Below, piece after piece: positions 34,880 to 44,300 of a stretch of 64,000 bases of DNA (positions are counted from its first letter, which is position 1; every line of letters begins with the position of its first letter). The translations under genes were made by a program, and so were the position numbers. The notes under the pieces were generated by a model. That model was given only the letters and a program-made list of their open reading frames with translations. It had not been told where the DNA came from and searched no databases. Source of the stretch: Tetrapyrgos nigripes (taxonomy: Eukaryota > Basidiomycota > Agaricomycetes > Agaricales > Campanellaceae); the NCBI GenBank assembly GCA_013368315.1, contig JAACJM010000011.1, positions 496,001 to 560,000 on the forward strand, in the 5' to 3' direction.

Positions 34880-37300
34880 CATCCTTCTCTCCTGACCCCC
34901 TGGCCCAATTCTGACTCCAATCCCAAACGGGCTGCAAAAACATGGAAAACATGTATGTGCACCCTCACTACCCCTCCGCTATCAGTCACATTGACCACTC
35001 AATCACACATTCCAGACCAGTCAATTCACCTACACGTTTAATTGTGCAGAACTCGTTGGTGCGTGTATTCCTTCTCGTCTTATATCAATCGAGCCTAAAC
35101 ATCAACTAACCCAGGTTACAGATACGGATCATATGTAGGTGCATTTCTCAATGACTAAGGTATTCCTCCTCGTGTTGAGTTTGAGGATCACTTTGCAGTC
35201 ATTTGAGAGATTCCTCAATCTTCAGGTGAGCTATCATTTTACTGGACAACCATCCCATTACGCTTTAACCTTTGGGTCATCCAGGAAATCAACCCAATGC
35301 TAGTCCTCATCATTGGTTGTGTAGGATTGCTTTTTAACACAACGAGTGTGTTGGTTGTTGGCCATGGTGAGTAACGCTTTCCTGTATGCCCATCCTCATG
35401 ATGACACTGACCTGTTTCTCTTACCTTTTTCTCTCTCTCGCAACACGTAGCCTATCCCGGCCACTGTCACCCTCACGGGCACAACTATAACCACAACCAC
35501 AGTAAAGAGTCAGACTTGGACACCGATTATGACCATGATATTGATTTACATCTGGACCCACTTACGCATTCAGAAAATGCTGCTGTGGTGTGTTTCTTTC
35601 TGCGTCACAGTAGGAAGCATATGCTCATGAGTAGTAATGTGACAGCACCCAGACCACTATCACAAGTTGGAACCTCCAGCCATTCAGCTGCCAGTGGGAA
35701 CAAATTTGGGCCTGGCTGGGGTTTTAATTCATTTGTTGGGTGATGCGGTCAATAGTGAGTACTAATGGTCATTACTTGCTACTTTCTTCCTTGTTCCTGC
35801 GCGATAAATAATAATATCCTTTCATGTTTACATCCTACTTATGTGATACCTAGATGTCACAGTGATCACAACAGCTGTTATCATCTCGAAGCTCCATTAC
35901 GAGGCCTTTAGGCTGAGTTAATTTATGTCGTAGCGACCTCCCCGATCTTTTCCACGGGTTCAAACTCCCACCCCTGTTCGTTGGCGCTCATTAGGCGCTC
36001 ATCTGGAATTACGGTCGAGACCCATCAAAGACCCATGACGTTGTTCACGGCTTCCTTGGATCAACGCGAGGCCTTTCTGTCGACAACCACAACGTCATGC
36101 AAACGTCATGCCAGCTGGCAGCGTGTCGACTCTCTCGTTTTCACTGCCAGTGTCGACAATGTCCACCGCCCTCACACCCAGCAGTAACCAATATCCCATG
36201 TCCAGAAGTTAATTAGGAAACATCAAATCTCTGGTGCTCGAAAATGGATTCGAAAAGTTTAAATTTCCGAAGCCTCAGCAAGCGATCCGATTGGCTCGGA
36301 TCTGCTTCTGATAGATTTCTGAAGCACAAAAACCTTTTGTTTCCAAATGAGTTTCCTGGTCCCTCGAAATTTTGACCTTTCTGAACTAACTTTTGGCCAA
36401 TGAATATTGGTTAGTGCTGGGTGTGCCTATTCCTCCACTCCTCAAGCTTGCATTCACATCGAGTACAAACCTCGTAATTCTTGTCTTCAAATCCTCTTTT
36501 GTTGTTTTAGCTCTCTTTCTCTCAGCAGGTGCAGTGTAGTCAATATAAGAGTAAAATTTTGGCTCTATTGAACAGGCCTTGTAGCTTGCCACGCGAAGCG
36601 ATGGCTTTTTACCCCAGTTCTCATTCACAGTTCTAGACCAATCGAGCTGTCTCGTTGGCAATGAGTTTGATCATTTTCGCGAGTGCTATTCCATTGAGTG
36701 AGGTTTTTTTTGCCTCTCTGCTATTTTTGTGTATGTTTTCCTTTGTCAAGGCTAACAATTTCTTCCCATCCCAGCCAAAAAATGCGGACGCATTCTCCTC
36801 AAAGCTGTCCCCATCCATCTAGACCTAGAGGATACAGGATGACATCCTTTTAGTGGGTACTTTCTTTAATCCATTCATCCTTCCATCTGCTAAACTCTGC
36901 ATCACTCAACTCCGTCTATCTACATAGCTCCCAGATGTTCTATCCATCCACGTCTGATACCTCTCCCGATCCAACATCCTGGCTTCCCTCCACATCTGCA
37001 TCACAGCCAAAACTTCCATGTATGAATGGTCTCCTATCGAGAACCTTATCCAACAGTGTTATGAAGCATATGGAGTCAACTTGAAGCATGTAACGATTTC
37101 GCCTGAGTTGTGTCAATTGCTGAGTCACATGGGGAGTCAGAGGTAGAGTAGCATTGGTGGTGAGGTGGGTATTGGTACTTATGTAGTGGGAGTGGTTGGT
37201 CTGGAGCTAGTCAAGAAAACTCAAACGCAGACAGGAATGCAGTTGAAGCTTCAGAATGCGTAAGTACTAGCATCAACGTTACTGGAACATGTGGGATACC
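34880..37300 (+). pseudogene. CDF zinc transporter (ZRC1/COT1 type), split by a repeat insertion
   Basis: Pieces in order match a vacuolar cation-diffusion-facilitator zinc transporter. SQFTYTFNCAELVGA (about 35017) is followed by VFLLVLSLRITLQSFERFLN (35160-35223). Next are EINPMLVLIIGCVGLLFNTT (35285-35350), an HNHNH-type His loop (about 35463-35570), and LGLAGVLIHLLGDAVN (about 35707, shifted frame). NVTVITTAVIISKLHY (35851-35893) precedes the insertion. After the insertion come AMSLIIFASAIPLS, an intron, and CGRILLKAVPIHLDLED (about 36783-36832, shifted). A C-terminal domain follows with HVWYLSRSNILASLHICITA and SPIENLIQQCYEAYGVNLKH. Frame changes and a TAA in the first membrane segment disable it. 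In relatives the protein moves zinc into the vacuole. Confidence 0.75.
35893..36640. mobile_element. Unclassified repeat inserted in the CDF gene
   Basis: CDF coding homology is interrupted after KLHY and resumes about 750 bp later. The intruder starts TTACGAGGCCTTTAGGCTGA and ends with CAGGCCTTGTAGCTTGCCAC followed by GCGAAGCGATGGC and TTTTTACCCCAGTT. Its left end recurs at 38719-38800 and partly at 12745. Its right end recurs at 21274 and 49265. A GGGTTCAAACTCCCACC word near 35960 recalls a tRNA B-box, so a SINE-like origin was considered but is not shown. No clear target duplication. Confidence 0.55.
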
Positions 37301-39056
37301 GATTCCAGGGAAAGATGGCTTTGGGGGTTCAATAGGGAGGGTTCAGGTTGTCCAGGAGTGTCAGTATCAGGAAGGTGAGCAGGAGGGCAGGATGTTTGCT
37401 ATTGTAGAAAGTTGGTTATGGACCTGTTCATTTCTTGCTTGTTATGGTACTTGTATGTCTTTCTATGCTTTCTTTGATCTGCAGAGTATCTGTACAATAA
37501 TACGTTTTGTGAATGATTTACCGCAATTTCAAGGAGCAGATACTAAGCTCTACATGAATTGATACATTTTGGTCTCATTTTTTGCATTTGGACTGAAAAG
37601 TGTCTTCAAAGCTTGCTTTGAATCATGTTTTAAAGACCTCTTTACAAAGGTCTAATCATCATTGTAAGTTCTACTTCCTCTTTCTCATCTTACTGAATTC
37701 AACGGGCTGCGTGTAGGACCTCAAGTTACCCACATTGTCGTGCCTCTGTGGCCATCGTTATGCATCTGTGGCTCAGGCGTTCAGCCTGTCGTTCTCTCAT
37801 GTCCCCTGCATACTGACAATTCATTTCTTTACTCGTTTCTCATTTCTTGATACCTTTACAATGATTGAATTTATCAGTTGTATTTCCTTTGTTGAAATAT
37901 ATACCTTCCATGTATAGTAACTATGATTCTATATGGAGTTATTATGAAACTTCTACGTAGTTATAAGTATGGCTAGTCCTCTAGGACATTCTCCAGACAT
38001 TACTGTTATCTCTTACTATGTAGTGATATCTCTGTAGATAGCAATATGGCCAATGGAAATATCCTCTTAGTCTCTAGGTATGTCCATGGACAATGTAGAT
38101 ATTAGTAATTACATGCTCTTTATCTAGTATAAAAGCTCTCTGTAAAGTTGTAGTTACTACAGAACAATATCCAGTTCTATCTGCTCTACAAACAACTCGC
38201 ATCTAAGTTCTACTAGCTTTCTACTCAGCACTCTACTTGGTGAGCTCAATTGACTGGTCACCCTACACTAAATAGTTGCTGCTTCATTATGTTATGGGCC
38301 CTGAGGGCCATCAACGTTTGCTCTTGTCCCATACAACTACCATTGTCAAGATGTATCATGAGCTCATCACTGAGTAAGCTGTCAGACTCGATGTTGTGCA
38401 GTTGGTGGATCAATTTTTCGCTTTATCTCCTTCTTCATCTATATTACCTGGTAAAATATATAACCAGGGTTCAGTTTAGAGTTGCATTAGGCACTCTTTG
38501 CTGGTTTAGTTATAGATCTAGATAAGTCAATTTATCCCTGTAACAGTTATTTGTGGAACCTTTATGGATCTACAGATAGTTGTATGCAGAGTGACTGGCA
38601 CACTTTGCAGCCTCCACTTTAGTGTGGGACTGTTTTTCACACTCAGGCAAAACTCCGTAGTCCTTCAGATGAGCCAGGGGCATTTATAAAAGTCACCAAT
38701 CTAGATCTATAGAAAACAGTAGTTACAAGGCCTCTTAAAGGCTGAGTTAACTTATGTCAACCTTGAAAATTTTACCACGACCTCAAACTCCCACCCCTTT
38801 TCCAGTGTCTACTCTTCCTGACAAACTGAGATTCTAGAATCGGTCTGGACCATCAATGTCATTGCCAGTGTGTCAACCTCTTCCCTATTTATGATCTTAT
38901 GCCCTGCTTTTACGTCGTTCCCCTCCCCATCATACTCGTTCTTCCTGCTTTGCTTCCTCATCATTGGGATTGTTGTCAGAAGTGTCCAACACCCATGTCA
39001 AAGCTAGGCACAATAAACATTGGCTAATGCCTAACAAACTGCTCGAAGGGTTTTAG
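37301..39056. other. Intergenic, no supported gene; repeat fragment inside
   Basis: AT-rich tract. It contains a second copy of the CDF-insertion left end (38719-38800: TTACAAGGCCTCTTAAAGGC then TGAGTTAACTTATGTC and CAAACTCCCACCCC). A TATAAAAG box followed by CT-rich sequence at 38130-38240 looks like an LTR core, but I could not define TG...CA ends with a target duplication. Confidence 0.4.
38719..38800 (+). repeat. Dispersed repeat, second copy of the CDF-insertion left end
   Basis: About 82 bp resembling 35893-35975: GTTAC-AGGCCT, AGGCTGAGTTAA-TTATGTC, CGACCTC and CAAACTCCCACCCCT in the same order. Confidence 0.6.
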
Positions 39057-39533
39057 ATGACAAAGGTTGCTGGGTCTCTTGGGGAGAGCGTTGGATCTAT
39101 GGTAGGCTATATGTGTCTCCTTCCATGTCTTTCTCTACAGTGTCTAACCCACCCATGTCTCATTCTCTCCATAAAAGTGTCTAGCCTACTGCCAACCCAT
39201 CGCCTACAACCTCTCAGTCTTCCAGGAAATCTGCAAATGCATCTATAGGGCTGAAAGGCTCCATTGCGACTGTCCATTCTGCTGCCTGCATATGAGACGG
39301 TGTGGGTTAGAGCCATCAATAGGGACTTTTGGTCTGGAGCTGTCAGGAGCGGGGACATTCCTAGGATTATTGTCTATGCAGTGGAAGCTTATGGTATCTT
39401 TATGGTGCGTTTTCGTACTACTTACTAATACTTACATCTGAGTGGTCGTGTTGATGTTGCATTACTCTGTAGATTGGTGAAATCATTGGAGGGAGAAGTC
39501 TCATGGGGTACAATGTCAACTAGGCATCTTTTC
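39057..39533 (+). pseudogene. Mitochondrial ATP synthase subunit g (broken copy)
   Basis: Translated pieces fit the order of fungal F1Fo ATP synthase subunit g. AYCQPIAYNLSVFQEICKCI then YRAERL (about 39187-39258) is followed, in a shifted frame, by AYETVWVRAINRDFWSGAVR and SGDIPRIIVYAVEAYGIFM (about 39289-39404). A GT-AG intron (about 39405-39471) comes next, then IGEIIGGRSLMGYNVN and a TAG (39521-39523). The C-terminal GxFxIGEIxGRRxxVGY box is the family hallmark. Here the second Arg-Arg is Gly-Gly-Arg. A frameshift near 39265-39290 makes the copy non-functional. A working gene must exist elsewhere. The assignment rests on motif recall only. Confidence 0.55.
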
Positions 39534-40057
39534 TTCCCATATAGATGTGTTTTCAATGCGTTCGCATTCCCCAAAATTGCAAATAATATGTTTCAATGTG
39601 GCTTGTACCCTGCTTACTCTGAAAAATTGTGGTTGATGGAGTATGGTTGAACTGGTCAGCGAAGGCTATGTTAAACTTCTTAAATAGCAGTGGTAGGCTC
39701 TCTTCATTCTTTACTTTGTTAGATAAACCTCCCTTCAAGGTACTACTAGGAAGTCAATGTTGAATACTACGTCCCTCTGCGAGTCAAGCATGATGATTTT
39801 ATGAGGATTCTGTTCAGAATCTCAGACAAGTGCGTAATATGCATATATTGATTTTCCTTATTTCTAACTGACATGTTGTATTTTACACACCTCCTCCCAG
39901 TGCTCTTGTCATTGCGATCAAGTCTTCTCCTGCAAAGCCATCACGCTTCCTGGACACTTTGCTCATACACTTTCTGATGTATGTTTTCCCATTATAGAAG
40001 ATGAAGCTTGCCTCATACCATTTCAAAAGTGTTTCAAAAGTGTTTCAAAGTGGTGAA
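39534..40057. other. Intergenic with possible exon fragments
   Basis: A frame EVNVEYYVPLRVKHDDFMRI (about 39752-39810), then a shifted ALVIAIKSSPAKPSRFLDTL (about 39901-39960), separated by an intron-like tract, could be remnants of another gene. I do not recognise it. The stretch ends in a triple AAGTGTTTCAA repeat and GAA, the target of the next element. Confidence 0.35.
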
Positions 40058-40230
40058 CACTGGGTGCAAACACTTGTAAATCCTCTGCTTTACTGAGGTT
40101 TTACAAGAGTATTACACCAAGCCAATCAATATGTAAGACTCCTTGTCATACATTAGTATTACAAGAGACAGAAAAAATTAGAACAACCTTGTATGACCAT
40201 TGTAAGTCACAAAGAAATACCATGGACTTT

Positions 40231-41076
40231 CAGTGTGACTTGCTGTCACTGTATACCCTTGGTGATATACTGTGGAATTACACAGGAATTTCAGAGTGAC
40301 TTTTTCTCACAATATGTCATGTAGTAAGACACATAAGAAATACTGGAGTATTTCAGTGTGACAGATAATCACAGTATGACGAACAGTAAGGCAAGAGAGA
40401 TTTACAAAGAACTTACAAGGAAGCAAAATCTGCAGGAAATTTACAAAGTGACAATCAAGTCACAGTAATACACTTGTAAGACTAGCTGTATTATGAAGGA
40501 ATTACAAGAAAGATTTGCTACAAACACTGGTAAATCCTCAGCCTTACTGGAGTATTACAAGAGTATTATGGGGAACCAATCAATATGTAAGTTGGCTTGA
40601 CTTACAAGTGTATTACAAAATAGACAAAAAATGAGAACTATTCTGAAAGACCATTGTAAGCTGCAAGGACATACCATGGACTTTCAGTGTGAGGCTTTGT
40701 CACAGTATAGCATTGAAGAGCATACAGTGGAATTACAAAGTGACTTTTTTGTCACAGTATGTCTTCTTGTAAAACAGAACTGAAATACCAGGGTATTTCA
40801 GTGTGAGATAATGTCACAGTAAGACAATTTGTAAACCAAGTAAAATTTACAGAGGACTTACCAGAGGGTAGAACTTGAAAGTCTTGGGTAAGACTGCTCA
40901 TATTTACACAGAATTTACGGAGGGACAGCTGTGTCACAGTAATACCCTAGAAAGACTTGTGGTTTTACAAGGGAATTACAAGATGCAGGTTTTAAAAGTC
41001 TATCTCGTAAGTCTCTGGAAAAGACCTGCATGCTAAATGGAGAATATACAGTGTGACAGACTGGTCACAGTAAGAC
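40231..41076 (+). repeat. Nine subterminal palindromes, AGTGTGAC-N4/6-GTCACAGTA type (left arm)
   Basis: Imperfect palindromes at about 40231-40253, 40291-40316, 40353-40380, 40441-40469, 40683-40710, 40735-40760, 40799-40825, 40920-40946 and 41048-41076. Half-sites read AGTGTGAC or AAGTGAC and GTCACAGTA, mostly followed by TGAC or AGAC. Repeated subterminal motifs in CACTA elements are transposase-binding sites (for example TnpA in En/Spm). The same role is inferred here. Confidence 0.8.
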
Positions 41077-41279
41077 ACTTGTAAGTCACAAGACATTACA
41101 ATGACTTTACTGAAAAGTGACTATTTTGTAAGTCATCATGTATATCCAATGGACTTACAAGAGACTTGTTGGATGGATTTGCAGTGCATGTCAATTAAGT
41201 AATACAGAAGGGCTTACTGAAAATTTACAGGATGTAATACAATGAATTCATTCAACCAGGTCAATTAAATGTCACTAAA

Positions 41280-41287
41280 TATAAATA
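41280..41287 (+). promoter_or_regulatory. TATA-like box pointing into the array from the left TIR
   Basis: TATAAATA lies about 60 bp before the first 9-bp units. Because it is in the TIR, an identical inward-facing box occurs at 47851-47858 on the minus strand. If active, the two would give converging transcripts over the array. Function inferred. Confidence 0.35.
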
Positions 41288-41339
41288 GACAGCTCAGGCT
41301 GGACTGTGTCTGCCTTGTCATCTTCGTCTGCTCAGTCTG

Positions 41340-44300
41340 TTATGTCTGCCTTGTCTGCCTTGTCTGCCTTGTCTGCCTTGTCTGCCCCGTCTGCCTCGTC
41401 TGCTCCGTCTGCCTCCTCTGCCTCGTCTGCCCCGTCTGCCTTGTCTGCCCCGTCTGCCTTGTCTGCTCCGTCTGCCTCGTCTGCCTCGTCTGCTCCGTCT
41501 GCCTCGTCTGCCTCGTCTGCTCCGTCTGCCTCGTCTGCCTCGTCTGCCTCGTCTGCCCTGTCTGCCTCGTCTGCTCTGTCTGCCTCGTCTGCCTCGTCTG
41601 CCCCGTCTGCCCCGTCTGCCTTGTCTGCCTTGTCTGCCTTGTCTGCTCTGTCTGCCTCGTCTGCCTCGTCTGCCTCGTTGGCCTCGTCTGCTTCGTCTGC
41701 TCCATCTGCCTCATCTGCCTCGTCTGGTCCGTCTGCCTCGTCTGCCTCGTCTGCCCCGTCTGCCCCGTCTGCCTCGTCTGCCCCGTCTGCCTCGTCTGCC
41801 CCGTCTGCCCCGTCTGCCTCGTCTGTCCCGTCTGCCTCGTCTGCCTCGTCTGCCCCGTCTGCCCCGTCTGCCTCGTCTGCCCCGTCTGCCTCGTCTGCCC
41901 CGTCTGCCCCGTCTGCCTCGTCTGCCCCGTCTGCCCCGTCTGCCTCGTCTGTCCCGTCTGTCTCGTCTGCCCCCTCTGCTCCATCTGCCTCGTCTGCCTC
42001 GTCTCCCTTGTTTGCCTTGTCTGCCTTGTCTGCCTTGTCTGCTCCGTCTGCATCGTCTGCCTCGTCTGCTCCATCTGCTCTGTCTGCCTCGTCTGTCTTG
42101 TCTGCTCCGTCTGCCTTGTCTGCCTTGTCTGCTCCGTCTGCCTTGTCTGCCTTGTCTGCTCTGTCTGCCTTGTCTTCCTCATCTGCCTTGTCTGCACCGT
42201 CTGCCTCATGGGCTCCGTCTGCTCCGTCTGCCTTGTCTGCCCTGTCTGCCTTGTCTGCCCTGTCTGTGTCTGCCCTGTCTGCCTTGTCTGCTCTGTCTGC
42301 TTCGTCTGCTTCGTCTGCTCCATCTGCCTCATCTGCCTCGTCTGGTCCGTCTGCCTCGTCTGCCCCGTCTGCCCCGTCTGCCCCGTCTGCCTCGTCTGCC
42401 TCGTCTGCCCCATCTGCCTCGTCTGCCCCGTCGCCCTCATCTGCCTCGTCTGCCCCGTCTGCCCCTTCTGCCTCGTCTGCCCTGTCTGCCCTGTCTGCCT
42501 CGTCTGCCTCGTCTGCCTTGTCTGCCTTGTCTGCCTTGTCTGCCTTGTCTGCCTTGTCTGCCTTGTCTGCCTTGTCTGCCTTGTCTGCTCCGTCTGCCTT
42601 GTCTGCCTTGTCTGCCTTGTCTGCCTTGTCTGCCTTGTCTGCTCCGTCTGCCTTGTCTGCTCCGTCTGCCTTGTCTGCTCCGTGGGCCTTGTCTGCCTTG
42701 TCTGCCTTGTCTGCTCCGTCTGCCTCGTCTGCCTCGTCTGCTCCGTCTGCCTCGTCTGCCTCGTCTGCTCCGTCTGCCCTGTCTGCCTCGTCTGCTCCGT
42801 CTGCCTTGTCTGCCTTGTCTGCCTTGTCTGCTCTGTCTGCCTTGTCTGCCTTGTCTGCTCCGTCTGCCTTGTCTGCCTTGTCTGCTCCATCTGCCTTGTC
42901 TGCCTTGTCTGCTCCGTCCGTCTACTCTGTCTGCTCCGTCTGCCTTGTCTGCCCCGTCTGCCTTGTCTGCCCCGTCTACCTTGTCTGCCTCGTCTGCCCC
43001 GTCTGCCTCGTCTGCTCCGTCTGCCTCATCTGCCCCGTCTGCTCCGTCTGCCTCGTCTGCCCCGTCTGCCCCGTCTGCCCCGTCTGCCCCGTCTGCCCTG
43101 TCTGCCTCATCTGCCCTGTCTGCCTTGTCTGCCTTGTCTGCTCCGTCTGCTCCGTCTGCCTGGTCTGCCTGGTCTGCCTGGTCTGCCTGGTCTGCTCCGT
43201 CTGCCTGGTCTGCCTGGTCTGCCTGGTCTGCCTGGTCTGCCTGGTCTGCCTGGTCTGCCTCATCTGCCTGGTCTGCCTGGTCTGCCTGGTCTGCCTGGTC
43301 TGCCTGGTCTGCCTGGTCTGCCTGGTCTGCCTGGTCTGCCTCATCTGCCTGGTCTGCCTGGTCTGCCTGGTCTGCCTTGTCTGCCTTGTCTGCCTTGTCT
43401 GCCTTGTCTGCCTTGTCTGCCTTGTCTGCCTTGTCTGCCTTGTCTGCCTTGTCTGCCTTGTCTGCCTTGTCTGCTCCGTCTGCCTTGTCTGCCTTGTCTG
43501 CTCCGTCTGCCTTGTCTGCCTTGTCTGCTCCGTCTGCCTTGTCTGCCTTGTCTGCTCCATCTGCCTTGTCTGCCTTGTCTGCTCCGTCCGTCTACTCTGT
43601 CTGCTCCGTCTGCCTTGTCTGCCCCGTCTGCCTTGTCTGCCCCGTCTGCCTTGTCTGCCCCGTCTACCTCGTCTGCTTCGTCTGCTCTGTCTGCCTCGTC
43701 TGCCTCGTCTGGTCCGTCTGCCTCATCTGCCTCGTCTGCCCCGTCTGCCCCGTCTGCCTCGTCTGCCCCGTCTGCCCTGTCTGCCTCGTCTGTCCCGTCT
43801 GCCTCGTCTGCCTCGTCTGTCCTGTCTGCCTTGTCTGCCTTGTCTGCCCCGTCTGCCCCGTCTGCCTCGTCTGCCCCATCTGCCCCGTCTGCCTCGTCTG
43901 TCCCGTCTGCCTCGTCTGCCCCCTCTGCTCCATCTGCCTCGTCTGCCTCGTCTCCCTTGTTTGCCTTGTCTGCCTTGTCTGCCTTGTCTGCTCCGTCTGC
44001 ATCGTCTGCCTCGTCTGCTCCGTCTGCTCTGTCTGCCTCGTCTGTCTTGTCTGCTCCGTCTGCCTTGTCTGCCTTGTCTGCTCCGTCTGCCTTGTCTGCC
44101 TTGTCTGCTCTGTCTGCCTTGTCTTCCTCGTCTGCCTTGTCTGCACCGTCTGCCTCATGGGCTCCGTCTGCTCCCTCTGCCTTGTCTGCCCTGTCTGCCT
44201 TGTCTGCCCTGTCTGTGTCTGCCCTGTCTGCCTTGTCTGCCCTGTCTGCCTTGTCTGCTCTGTCTGCTTCGTCTTCTTCATCTGCCTCGTCTGCCCCGTC

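Larger units (their letters stand above)
40058..41339 (+). repeat. Left terminal inverted repeat
   Basis: Matches the reverse complement of 47799-49081 from CACTGGGTG to GTCTGCTCAGTCTG. It is rich in TTACAAG, GTAAGAC and TCACAGTA words. No coding capacity: the 61-codon frame seen in each arm is mirrored in both TIRs and has no support. Confidence 0.95.

Noticed and set aside
35893..35985. tRNA-derived SINE
   Set aside because: GGGTTCAAACTCCCACC resembles a B-box, but the A-box and stem pairing are poor and the second copy lacks GGTTC. Kept as an unclassified repeat.
37910..38270. Solo LTR around a TATAAAAG box
   Set aside because: TG...CA limits could be drawn, but no 5-bp target duplication matched.
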